Below, piece after piece: positions 11,991 through 22,500 of a stretch of 64,000 nucleotides of DNA. The notes below the pieces were generated by a model. The model worked only from the letters and a program-made list of their open reading frames with translations. It was not told where the DNA came from and made no database searches. Origin of the DNA: Gnetum montanum (Eukaryota; Streptophyta; Gnetopsida; Gnetales; Gnetaceae); NCBI GenBank assembly GCA_015680685.1, contig MNCI01000967.1:126964-190963 (forward strand), written 5' to 3'. How positions within the stretch are numbered: position 1 is the stretch's first letter; every line of letters begins with the position of its first letter. The position numbers and the translations under genes were made by a program.

Positions 11991-13415
11991 CGGGGTAAGT
12001 ATGGCCAAGTTTCAATATTTCCAACATGCAAGGATCCTCATCTTTCATTTATTAATCCTTTCCATGCTCAACGGTTTAGTTATGGGGGATACCCCCCATT
12101 CTATTAACAAGTAGGATTAATAAATATTTTTTTCATTTTCTTTAATTATACAACTTTTTGTTTTCCAGTTTTTCATTTTTCAATTTCTTGTTTTATCTTT
12201 TTGTCTTTTTGTCTTTTTACATTTTTTATAAGTATCTCATCTATGAATAAAACACTCATGTGGCTCGTTGGTTGAGGTGTGTTCTATGTTATCAAGTCTC
12301 GAGTGATCAATTATGTGGACAATGAGCCCATTACACCCACTCATCCATTCTACAAATAAGAGGTTCTATTCAAGGGTACAGTGATATTCTTGACATTCTT
12401 AAAACTTAAAATTAATTTTGTGTTCATTGTACCCAAAATGAAGAAGGATGGACCAAGAGGGAATGATTAGGGTGTGACATCAAGGGGACTTGTGGATTCT
12501 CCTTGGTGACGTCTGTGAGAGTTATCATGCAACGTCGTTGTACTAAGATCTTTGTAGATCTAACGAAAAATGGGAGTAAGAGTAATCAAAAGGGCACTCA
12601 AAAATCCAATGTTGTTCTAGGAGGTCCCACTAGAAATACATGCATCCATGCCTGAAGGTTGGCAATTTCTCTGGATTCAGTATTCAAAACAAGTAAAAAA
12701 AAGTGCCACAAAGTAGTGGCAAAGCAAAAATCACTCCTCCCTTGAATAAAATGCCAAGTGATCGTACGCCTTGTTGTTATGGTACTCTCATAGTCATTCG
12801 TCATGGGATGAAACAATGCAGTGTCACTGATTAGAGGAATGGACTTGGTCCTGATCTTGGAATGACAAGTCAATGACACCTTAAACATGCTTTTCACGTA
12901 GGATTCACTATGCCCTGGCTCAGTTACCTCATGTCCCAATCTCTACAATCCCTGCTATCCCCATCTCATCTTGTTGTTCATGTAATTGTAATTCGTGTCT
13001 TGTGTAGTATAGAATTCTTACCTCATTCTGGTGATATTTACATGTGTGTGTTTTAAGTGTGGTTACACAAGGGCAATATAGGTTGGAACCTACTTTGGGG
13101 AGGACCCACTTGCGTAATTTTTGTAATTTGCACTCATGACCCACCTTGCACACACCATTTATTACCCTTAGCATATTGCCAACAATTTTCTTTCCCTTAT
13201 TACTATCCCTCCGACTCAACATTCCTATGGACCATCACATGGCCTTTTTCTTACCACCCAAGTTTTTATTAATCAATTACACTCACTCATCATTATTCAT
13301 GCCTTCGCAACAAGATAAATTACCCTAGAATCTCCTAACAATAGCTCAATGTCCTAATTTTACACCTTTCATTTCCAAAAAATCTTTAAAAATTTGGTAT
13401 TTTTATTGTTGTACC
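11991..13415. other. Non-coding spacer of element B
   Basis: No supported ORF. It resembles the spacer of element A in order and content, including TTAGTTATGGGGGATACC near 12,075 and a CTAGAAATACATGCATCCATGCC-like block near 12,630. Short ORFs here are chance frames. Confidence 0.55.
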
Positions 13416-13487
13416 CATATCACTAGGCCGCGATATCACGTACGCAATGTATCATACCCGATATCGTGTCCCATCCAACTATAAAAA
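13416..13487 (+). promoter_or_regulatory. Internal promoter of element B
   Basis: A cluster CATATCAC, CGATATCACGTACGCAAT, GTATCATACC, CGATATCGTG is followed by TATAAAAA at 13,480-13,487. The 18-mer CGATATCACGTACGCAAT matches the U3 of LTR B (CGATATCGCGTATGCAAT) at 16 of 18 positions. The same layout in element A supports a real second promoter inside the element, probably derived from LTR U3. The downstream product is the ORF at 13,971. Confidence 0.6.
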
Positions 13488-13970
13488 GAGACCCCCCTGC
13501 CCCCCTGCAACACTTAACCTCATTTTCACACTTCACGTGAGGGAGTTTTCAAATTTTTTTTCTCTATGACTTGCGATTGGGTGACCCTTGCTTTCATAGC
13601 TATATCTCGTTCGCTGGTACTCCGATTTTAATTCCATTTGAACCTACTTGAACCCGGAGTGTTTAGCTTAGTCATGGAGGAGGAACACACACTAAATAGT
13701 ATCTAACTTTTTTGGAAATTATCATTGCTCAAAGGACATTATCCAGGGTAATTAGCTATAACATTAAGATTAAGTTGTGCTGAAATTAATTTTATCCTCA
13801 GGTATACCAGGAAACTAAAATTGGAAAACCACCTAAGTAATAGGACTCACTGTTACAATCATTTAGTAAACATCACACAGAGATAAATTAATTAATTAAT
13901 TAAGGCAAGTAGCAAGGTATAACTTAATTTCAGAAACAACCTTACTAACACTTGGCCCCATGTGATTGCA

Positions 13971-15115
13971 GATGGCCCCAAAACGAGAACAATGAAAAGG
14001 TCCTACTCAAGGTGGAAGCAAACGACCTAGGAGAGGAGAAGAATAAGTCCCTATTAGACAACATGCGAAGTAGGAGGAATAATCATTTAGCATTCATCAA
14101 TAGGACCCTCCTACTATACAGTCTGGGTAGGCAGAAGGAGGAGCTACTGTAGCGCCTGAACAGGGACAACATCTCACATTACCCCAGGATTGTGTTCAGG
14201 CTATCCACGAAAGGTCCATACTCGCTGCAATGATTGTGGAATTAAACTTTGAATCCTTTGTAGTATTTGCTCTTGAGGCTATTAGGGATCACCTCAAGGG
14301 GTCTCTCTTATGGCCTATCCTCTCTGAAAGCAGTGCTTGGTACCTAGGGGAGACGTACTAGTTTTGGCAAAATAGAGAACAAGGCACCACCGTTAATATT
14401 TGTGGTGTAACACTCAATTTCTCCATGTAGGCCATTTTGGAAGTATTAAGCCTCTAGAATACAGGGCCCAAGGTTGCTCAATTGTCTACCCATTCAGACC
14501 CCGATGTGTAACGAGTTTGGTTGGAAAGGGCGTATGGCAGGGACAAGACATTTGGAGAGTTGATGATAGAGGAGAGGATCTACTTCAAAATTGGAACGTA
14601 TCACCTCTTCCTCACTAAGGACTTAAAAATAATCTCAACATATGTGGCAAGAGGATGTGTAGTGCTGATGGGAAAGGTTAATGCTAACCTGCCCCATCTA
14701 TACTTAATGGAGATCCTAAGGTAGTTCAAGGAACAGAAGACAGGGAAGATGGTGTTGCCCTTCCCTTGTCTTATCAGAAAGCTTTGTCGACGTGCTGGGA
14801 ATAGAGGATACACTAATGATGTCCTCCAAAAACCCCCAGAATGCTTCATATTCTGAATTGTTAAAGCCACCAGTTGCAAGGAAAATCACTAGTGAGACAC
14901 TGGGACCAGAACAAGAAGAAGAACAAACGGCTAGACCAACTGCAACCCAACTTGCAAGAGCTAGCCAACCTCCAAGTATAGGACCTAGCCAACAACAGGA
15001 AGTAGGGCCTAACATGGGCCAAGATCAACCATTGCCACCGCAAGATTACAGACCGTCAATGAGCCACCTCAGGGCTATCGCTAAGATGGTCAATTGGGGA
15101 AGTCATGATGACGCA
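13971..15115 (+). pseudogene. Second ORF (accessory) of element B, truncated
   Basis: It begins after the acceptor TGTGATTGCAG (to 13,971), the same junction as in element A, and reads RWPQNENNEKVLLKVEAND in the matching frame, then NNHLAFINRTLL. Later blocks are TTVNICGVTLNFS (about 14,390), TFGELMIEERIYFKIGTYHLF (14,548-14,611) and ISTYVARGCVVLMGK (about 14,634). A frameshift then leads into a Gln/Pro-rich hinge near 14,890-15,060. The coiled-coil half present in element A is missing because the copy ends at the junction with inverted element C. In-frame TAG codons show it is dead. Function unknown; it is not a polymerase. Confidence 0.6.
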
Positions 15116-15116
15116 A

Positions 15117-16856
15117 ATCTCTTTTGGATCATTGATGATGCCATACAGCCCATGATTTCTTTGGATTGCATAAGGGGTGAAGTGTCCATCCACATAGGAG
15201 GAAGGGAAAGTATTTGATCTACCTTGGCTGACACTTCTATTGTTAATTTCTGAAGCGGCAAGGTTTTCCTACTCACTAACTCTTCAAGTGGTGACTCATC
15301 CTCCTCCTCATAGAATCTCACTTCCCTCTTTTGGAGGGAAGGATCACGGTTATACTCTTCCACGCTTTCTCTCTTACGTAGCTCTCCTTCTTCCTTAGCT
15401 ACTTGCTCCAACAATCTATGAACCTCATGGAACCTAAGTTCAGATAATCTCCCTTGGGCATATGTTCCAAGGGTTCTCTTGGTTTCATGTCTTAGCCCAT
15501 CTACGAGATGGCGTAGTTGATCCCATTGTGCGTAACCATGGCCCGGGCAATGATGTAACAATGCATAATATCGGCCCATGGTAGCATTCAAGGGTTCGTG
15601 ATTACCCTGCTTCCATCCTTGGATCTGCTTTCACAAGTTGGACACTCAGGAGTACGTCTGATATTTATCGTTAAATAGTTCTAGCATCATACTCCACCTT
15701 CGAATGGATTCGGGCTCTAAGGATTGGTACCAGCTTTCAGCTTCTTTTATGAGTATCCTTGGAAACAACTTTAACTTTTGCCACTTGTTTTCAATGTTCT
15801 ACAAGGCACAAGCATCATGAAATGCCTGTAAGTGGTTCTGCGGATCAGCATTGTATCTCCCCTCAAATCATGGGATATTATTCATGTCTAATCTCTTGAT
15901 CTGGCTATCTTTTTTGTAGGTATTCTAACAGCCTCCATGATGTCTAACATGCTTTGGGTTACAAGTAGGGGTTCATCATGGTCATTTCTTTCATGATGTC
16001 TGTGATGTCTACGTGGTTCCCTACTTTCCCTTCTTCCATGTCATGATTCTCTAGAATGCCCTCGTCCTCGCTCTCGACTCTCTCATCGAGGTCTCTCATT
16101 TTGCTTACCCTTATCCTCACGGTGAGGTTCCTTATGACTACATCCTGATGTTGAAGGAGAGGGTGAATGTGATGATGAAGGGGAAGAGGAAGGAGAACCA
16201 TCGCCATGATGATGTTTCCTACCTTTCCTTCGGTGATCGCGGCCCCGATCGTGATGACGATCAGAATGCTCGCCCTTATCTTGTGTTTGTGTTCCCTCAT
16301 TGAACACTTGGTGTTCGTGGGAATCAGAACCAGAGTTGTGTATCGTGGAGCGAAGGTTCCGATACACCACCTCCTCACTATCGTTAGGAGGGGGAACATC
16401 ATTTTGTGGAGAACCTATTGAAATAGGTTCACCATCCTTAATTTCTCTTATGACGGGTGAAGCATTATGGGGTCCTTTGCCCTTCAACGATGTGTGGTAA
16501 CTCTCCTACCACGAGTCCCGTTGACGTTGCGCTTCTATGGGATGGTTTGCATTGTAATCGCATGCAACGTACTCAGTGTATAATTGTGACATGCCTATTC
16601 GTGCAAGGGCATGAAGGAGCATGTTGGAGGCGGCTTTGTCTGGAGGCAACACTATGTTACCCTCCAAGTCTCTCCAACGCAGTTATTCATCTTGATGGAA
16701 GACAAAGGTAAAGTTAGGTATATATTCATTGTGATGAGTATATACCACACTGAATTGTTGAGGAATTGGCGGATTTTGGTTATGTATGTTGTATCGCCGA
16801 CTATCTCTAGTGTTGGTCCTAAGCGATGAAGTGCTTTTGTGTGGAGAAGAAGACAT
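15117..16856 (-). pseudogene. gag pseudogene of element C (inverted copy)
   Basis: Reading leftward from the ATG at 16,856-16,854 (MSSSPHKSTSSLRTNTRD), the frame passes a charged, His/Ser/Arg-rich region (16,083-16,487, SSSPSSSHSPSPS). It then reaches the gag core: HLQAFHDACAL near 15,830, YYALLHHCPGHG and LRHLVDGLRHETKRTLG at 15,591-15,450. The last 162 codons (15,591-15,106) are open and end with a helical tail and a divergent C-terminus. Several stops and at least one frameshift lie between. It is homologous to the gags of A and B but is the most diverged. The last codons (15,117-15,200) do not match the other copies and probably cross a rearrangement junction. Confidence 0.7.
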
Positions 16857-16983
16857 TTTTGTCTTGTTCGGTGTGTTGTTTACTGTTATGTTATATTTTC
16901 GTTTGATCAACCCTAAGGGTTTGTTTTAGCTCCCAACGATGTGAATGGTTTCCTATGTTCTACGTAGTGCACAAACAACTAAG

Positions 16984-17001
16984 TCCCCGGCAACGGTGCC
17001 A
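16984..17001 (-). other. Primer-binding site of element C
   Basis: On the - strand it reads TGGCACCGTTGCCGGGGA, directly after the LTR end ACTCATCAT. It differs from the complement of the plant tRNA-Asp 3' end (TGGCGCCGTTGCCGGGGA) at one position. This is the best-preserved primer-binding site in the window and sets the element's orientation. Confidence 0.85.
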
Positions 17002-17002
17002 A

Positions 17003-17757
17003 TGATGAGTGGTGAGGTACCCCTACACTCAACCATATGAATACGAGCATCTCACGCATGATCCGGTCGAACTCCAAGGACCAAGTGCTTACGCACCCTA
17101 ATGGAACACTTAAGGTTAATCAATCGCTGTCTTCCGAGACTTACTTGTATTATCACTATTGTATGGTTAAGTAAGTCTGAGGTATATGATTTTTATGTCT
17201 TTTATCTTTTTATCGCCTATGCTAAGAGGGGAAAGGGTGAAGAGACTAAGTGACTTAACTTTCATTAACTAAGTTCTAATTATCCTAGCACCAATATTTG
17301 TTCCCACTTGCCGTACACATCCTAAACTGGCGCAATGCTACTGGGATTACCAAACGCTATTTGTTACTGAGTTACCAAGCGTAGCACACATGCTCGAAGC
17401 GGTCGTACTGAATGCACTTAACTAGGAGAGTTGAGAGTTGAGAGTGATTAATTGTCTAAGAAAACATTTAAACATTTAACAATAATTAAAGTCCTGTTTA
17501 GCTTAGTCCATATGCTGCAAGGTTTATCAGAAAGTTCATCTTTATTTCCGTACACAAATGTGTGCTTAGGTACAATTTTCTCGAATAAAGATCCGTTCAC
17601 TTTGAGACTCCTATTGTGAGCACATGGAAATTATTCTATCTCTGGAATGGTAAAATTGCCAAAGTTTAGCTAAGGGTCTAGATCTAGATGTGGAAACAAG
17701 GGAAGGCCGCCTCTTATTTATAGACAAGGCGATGGGCTATGATATCGCGTCCCATTA
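17003..17757 (-). repeat. LTR of element C, truncated at its 5' end
   Basis: On the - strand it ends ACCTCACCACTCATCA at 17,003, next to the primer-binding site. It shares with LTR B the blocks around CTTGGTAACTC and AATAAAGAT, the TATA-box region (CTTATTTATAG near 17,714) and GATATCGCGT near 17,742. The first roughly 60-70 bp of the LTR are missing. Unrelated helicase-like sequence starts about 20 bp further on. Confidence 0.75.
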
Positions 17758-17776
17758 AAGGGTAATGCTTACAGTT

Positions 17777-18190
17777 AACCTTTGGCCTGAAGTAGGATTG
17801 GTGAATGGTGCACTTGGCATGATTCACAATATTATGTATCCTTAAGGTAAATAGCCATCTGCATTACCGTTATATGTTATTGTTGATTTTGACTCCTACA
17901 TTGGATGTGCCTTTGATAATGGTAATCCCCATCATGTGCCAATTATATTTGTGGTCCAATGAGCATCTCATCAGTCACCATTATGGTTGGCATGGGACTA
18001 TTCATAAATCTCAAGAAATGACACTAGATAAGGCTACTATTAACGTTTGTTGCATTACCTAGAGTCAAGGCCATTGATTCTTTAAAGATTCATCCTCCTT
18101 TTCATGTGCAAAGATACATAAAGATTTCAGATGTTAAACATCTCCAAAGTAGAATTGCACAAGAAGTTCATTTTGCTCAGTTGAAGAATT
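17777..18190 (+). pseudogene. PIF1/Helitron-type DNA helicase fragment
   Basis: Short frames read NLWPEVGLVNGALGMIHNI, then PSALPLYVIVDFDSYIG, VPIIF, LWLAWD and TIHKSQEMTLDKATINV. The last matches the PIF1-family C-terminal motif 'LAWAxTIHKSQGxTLDxAxI'. Stops (TAA near 17,843, TGA near 17,961) and a one-base frameshift between LAWD and TIHKSQ show it is dead. Only the C-terminal part of the helicase is present; the Walker A motif is absent. Helitrons encode such helicases and PIF1 genes are often captured, so a Helitron remnant is likely. No CTRR end or hairpin was identified. Confidence 0.7.
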
Positions 18191-18430
18191 AGGCATATTG
18201 AGTTCACACTTATCATTGTATTTTGCCTTTTGCTCAATCCTATTATACAGCTCTATAATGTTGTAATAATTGTGCAATGTATTCTTTCATCAACATATAC
18301 GAAATATATAAACTTTTATTTTAACCAATTTATGTTTACCAATATATATTATTTGAAACGCAAATAGTGATGATAACTTAAAAAATAAAAAAAATAATTA
18401 AATTCTACTCATAGCCTGTGAAATCACTTC

Positions 18431-18858
18431 ACTAGCTTAGATATATATATATATAAATATAAATTGGCCGAGATGATTTAAAAAAAAAATTATGTTAACT
18501 AAGCTCGATTATTGGACGAGGTAACACGATAACTAAAAACGGAATCACTCATCCCTCCTCTATTTCTCTACCACTTACCCAATTTAGTTTTACCCTATTG
18601 GTCAAGTTTGCTTTTTCTTTGTGTTTGTTCATGGCATTTTTGAGCATTATTTATGCAAGAGATTTATTTTTCAAAAAACGCTATGAACAAACAAAGAAAG
18701 AGCAAACTTGATAGCGAGGGTAAAACCAAATTGGGTAAGTGGTAGAGAAACAGATGAGTGATTCCATTTTTAATTATCTTGTTACCTTGTCATTATTTTT
18801 TTTTAAAATCATCTTGGCCAATTTATAGATATATATATATATATATATCTAAGCTAGT
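18431..18858. mobile_element. Foldback / MITE-like element (428 bp)
   Basis: The two halves are inverted copies. ACTAGCTTAGATATATAT at 18,431 pairs with ATATATATCTAAGCTAGT ending at 18,858. Inner matches include TTGGCCGAGATGATTTAAAA with its complement near 18,800, CCACTTACCCAATTTAGTTTTACCC with its complement near 18,725, and TTTGTTTGTTCAT-type arms near 18,620 and 18,690. The arms are about 190 bp with a short loop. There is no ORF. No clear target duplication was found. It lies about 670 bp upstream of the EML start codon. Confidence 0.8.
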
Positions 18859-19528
18859 TTAACTAACTTCAAGTTTCAACACCCCCCTTCTCCCACTTAA
18901 AAAAATTCATTTAAGGTTTTGACTTGGACTTTATAAAAACTACAAATTTACAACCGTTCTATTAAAATATTCTATTACCTATATGTCATCCCTTATAATA
19001 AAAAAAAAAAATGGCACGTGCATTAAAAGAATAAAAACCCGGCCCTTGTCAATTGCGAGGATCGTCGTCCTTCAGAACGGTGAAATCCAAAGCACCGCTC
19101 AGTCCTTCCTAAAAAAACTTAAAACGGCCCAGGCTTTTCAACTATTAGGTTGACCAAAAAAAAGATTCAATTTAATGAAGTTATAGAGAAATAGCAGGAT
19201 CTGTTTCTGCACCACGCCATTCCGGGGTATTTAATATTAAAAAAAAAAAGGCCAAGAACGAAAAAACTTCAATAGGCTGCTTCGAATGCTTGTTCCTGTG
19301 ATTGCAATCGCAAAAGCATAAACAGGGCTTGCTACTGTAAGAACACAAACCCATGAAATGAAATTCGATTTTCCTCCGTTTGCGTTGATGTTTTTGGGCA
19401 TGGCTCGTTGCCGTGTTTCCTAAACATAAATTTGCTTCTTGCAAATGCGCTCCCGACACTTGAATTTTCGGTTGGTTTAACACTCTGCGCAAACATAAGA
19501 GCTTCTGCTTCGTTTTTCCTCTCACAGA
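18859..19528 (+). promoter_or_regulatory. Promoter and 5' leader of the EML gene
   Basis: The sequence between the foldback element and the ATG holds a G-box CACGTG at 19,015-19,020, an AT-rich AATAAAA stretch just after it and an ACGGCCCAGG word near 19,125. Base composition becomes less AT-rich towards 19,528, as expected for a plant leader. Neither a transcription start nor a canonical TATA box can be fixed from sequence alone. Short - strand ORFs here are shadows. Confidence 0.4.
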
Positions 19529-22500
19529 ATGGCATACCATCGTTCTGACAGCAGCGGTATGTATGTATGTTTGTTCCAGATTAAATTTATTACGTTTAGG
19601 GTCTGTGCTGCAGTTTTCGAATTCTATGTTTCTTCGTGCCTCCCCGATCTATGCCAAACGTTGATCTGCAGGGGTTTTTACAACCAATTGGCAAGTTAGG
19701 GTCCTTAGTTGTTGTTGATCTGGTTAGACTTCAAAATTTCTGCGAAGGGCTTCAATTTGAGGGACCTGCAAGTTAGTGTACGAGTAAATTGTAGGGACCA
19801 AAGCTGAAAAGCTTAGCCTTTCTGCTTTTTCCCTAAGTTCATGATAGTAGATTCTATAATTTTCCAGAACCCTTTGTCTAGATGTTTGAAAATAAAGCGC
19901 CCTGCATGTCGTGTTGGTATAATTTTTTCTATATTCAAAATTCTGGGGCTAACATTTAATTTGTCCGGTATGCCTTATTGCCCTTGAATCTCCAACGTAT
20001 GCGTAGAAGCAATATGGTTTGTTTAAACGTTCAGCCGTATGGATTGTGTTCACCTGACTACTGCATTTAGTTTATTTATTGTTATTAGCGATGTTACATT
20101 GCATTAACTCTGAATCTGAATCGTATAATCACACATTCAAGGCATGGTCGTGTCGTTTGTGGGATTTGTGTGAGCATTGTGATGAAATATTACTTTTTTT
20201 TTTAACAATCATTTGTGAATCTTTCCATTTAAAGGATAAATTTCTCGCCTTTTGGGACATTGGAAATCTGTTGAAGAATCAGTGTTCCTTGTTTATTTTG
20301 TTTTTCTGCTTTAGGTTACATCTTTTGATGTCAACATTCATATCCTTTCAGTCTTTGTTGCTTTTTGTTAAAGAAAATTCACGTTTTCTTTCTTTTTATT
20401 TTGAAAGAAGATAATTTCACAGAGATCATAATGATAATAAAGTCGGACATCCATTTTATAAAAGGAAATGTGTATTAGAAGTTATGTAAACCAAGATGGA
20501 AGTCAGTAAAATAAGGAAAATAATTAGAGGCAGAAACATTGTTCTTATTCCTTTAAGCATCTTCAATAATTTTAAGCAGCTCTGGGCAAGCGCACCATGT
20601 TAGTTCAGAGGGTTCTTTATTGTGGCCCCTTTTTTTGGGGAAATTCTACCAGTTATACAGTTATCAATTCTGTAGATATTGTGAAATTACTGATCTTTTT
20701 TATGAGCTTGTTTTGGCAGAGAGGCCAATTACCAGCCCCATCCAAGAGAGTCCTTCTCTGTCATAGTAAAATGTAAAATAATTTTATCGTTGTAATGGTG
20801 AGGGGAAGCTCTTTGGGTCATGTTTTTTTGAACTTTACCATAGTAAATAAATAATTATCATCATAATGCTAGGATAAGAGATGAACTTTTTTCACGAGTT
20901 TTATTATTTGTGAAAGTCCAACTACTTGGTAATCTGGATTTTGTCCTTGGAGAATCAATTCTCAGTGAATCAATTTGAGATTTTTTAATTTAAAAGATAT
21001 AAAAAATTCTCTCAGCAAAATGATAGATATGTATCATAAATATATAGAGTTTTATTATTTGTGAAAGTCCAACTACTTGGTAATCTGGATTTTGTCCTTG
21101 GAGAATCAATTCTCAGTGAATCAATTTGAGATTTTTTAATTTAAAAGATATAAAAAATTCTCTCAGCAAAATGATAGATATGTATCATAAATATATAGCT
21201 AAACCAGTTGTTTACACCAACTTAACATTGGAATGAAAAATTTACCCATAGATTTTTATAGTTTCTGTGGGAACTTTATAATTTGATTAGAAACATATTG
21301 TAGTTGATGTTGAAACGTTCAATAGACACTGCATCAAGGTACTAATAATAGCATTTAGTTTTAAAAGAAATGGAGCGGTGCAAAAGGTTACGAAATCCTG
21401 TACTAATCTTAAGGGTGTCTGAAGGAAGAGCTAAAGAATTATAGAATGACCATCCTAACCATGAGGATAATCAAGACAGTTTTGATCAGTCTGCAGTGTA
21501 TCTATGCCCTGCAAGGTTTAGGTATAAAATGCTTGAGTCATAGGCTTGTAGCTTTAATTTGTGTAACTTCTTGCCATACAATTATTTTTAGGGTAAACAT
21601 TTTAAGGCTATATGAAATTTGTCTTATGCATCCTGTGGAAATATAGTTGTTTGATACTGCATTATGCGTGCCTTGTAAGATTTTAGACATAGTACATCAG
21701 GCTTTAACCTCATAACCAATAAGAATAATGTTACAAGCGATTAAGATGTATATCCCTCTTAATTATAGCCATTTAACACTATATGCTGAAAGAAAATGAA
21801 GTAAAACTGTTTATCAATATCCAAATATATTTTATGCATATCATTGTGGTGTAGCTTGTTGGTATGACTTGTGACTTGCATTCTACAATTATACTAAGAT
21901 ATAAATGCATTGTGAAAGAGAGAGTGACTGAATTTGAATATCTTCTAAGAGATCCTTGGGGCCTGTTGGTCTCCATATGGGTGTTATAAAAACAAAATAC
22001 TTCATTACTTATAGAAGAGACATACTTTTTAATAAAGGTCACATTCGCTCTCATTTGGGGATATCTATACCCAAGTTGGGCAATGTTGTAAATTGTCAAC
22101 AGAGTCATTAATAAATCCCATCATATACATCTGATTAAGGATGATGATACAAAAAGAGTGGTTATCTAGGAATGGCTAAGTTTTGGTTTAACTTTGTTGA
22201 TACCTTACTTGACATTATAGAAACATTATATCTTAGAGAGCCTACCAATCAAACACTTTGTGAAGGTGAGATTTTCTGGCGTGTACTAAACATCTGAAAC
22301 TTACTATTGATTTATTTAAAAGAGTTTGTTTTCTGCATAACTTAGATAATAACTCTTTCAAACTGCAAACCTGTAATTGCATGTGTGATCAATGTCTTTA
22401 TGAACCAGTAACTTGTGATTCAAACAAAAGTTAATATTGAAATTGGGCTTTTTCTTGTTATTTTAATGTTTGGTGCATACTTTTCCTTTCTTTTCATGTT

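Noticed and set aside
14716-15015. 99-codon - strand ORF rich in Leu, Gly and Cys
   Set aside because: Antisense of the Gln/Pro-rich hinge of the accessory ORF in element B.
19181-19540. 119-codon - strand ORF over the EML first exon
   Set aside because: It opposes the EML exon and leader, whose start and donor match the family exactly.
20079-20414. 111-codon + strand ORF in EML intron 1
   Set aside because: No domain, Phe/Leu-rich, and it lies between two well-supported exons with no splice use.
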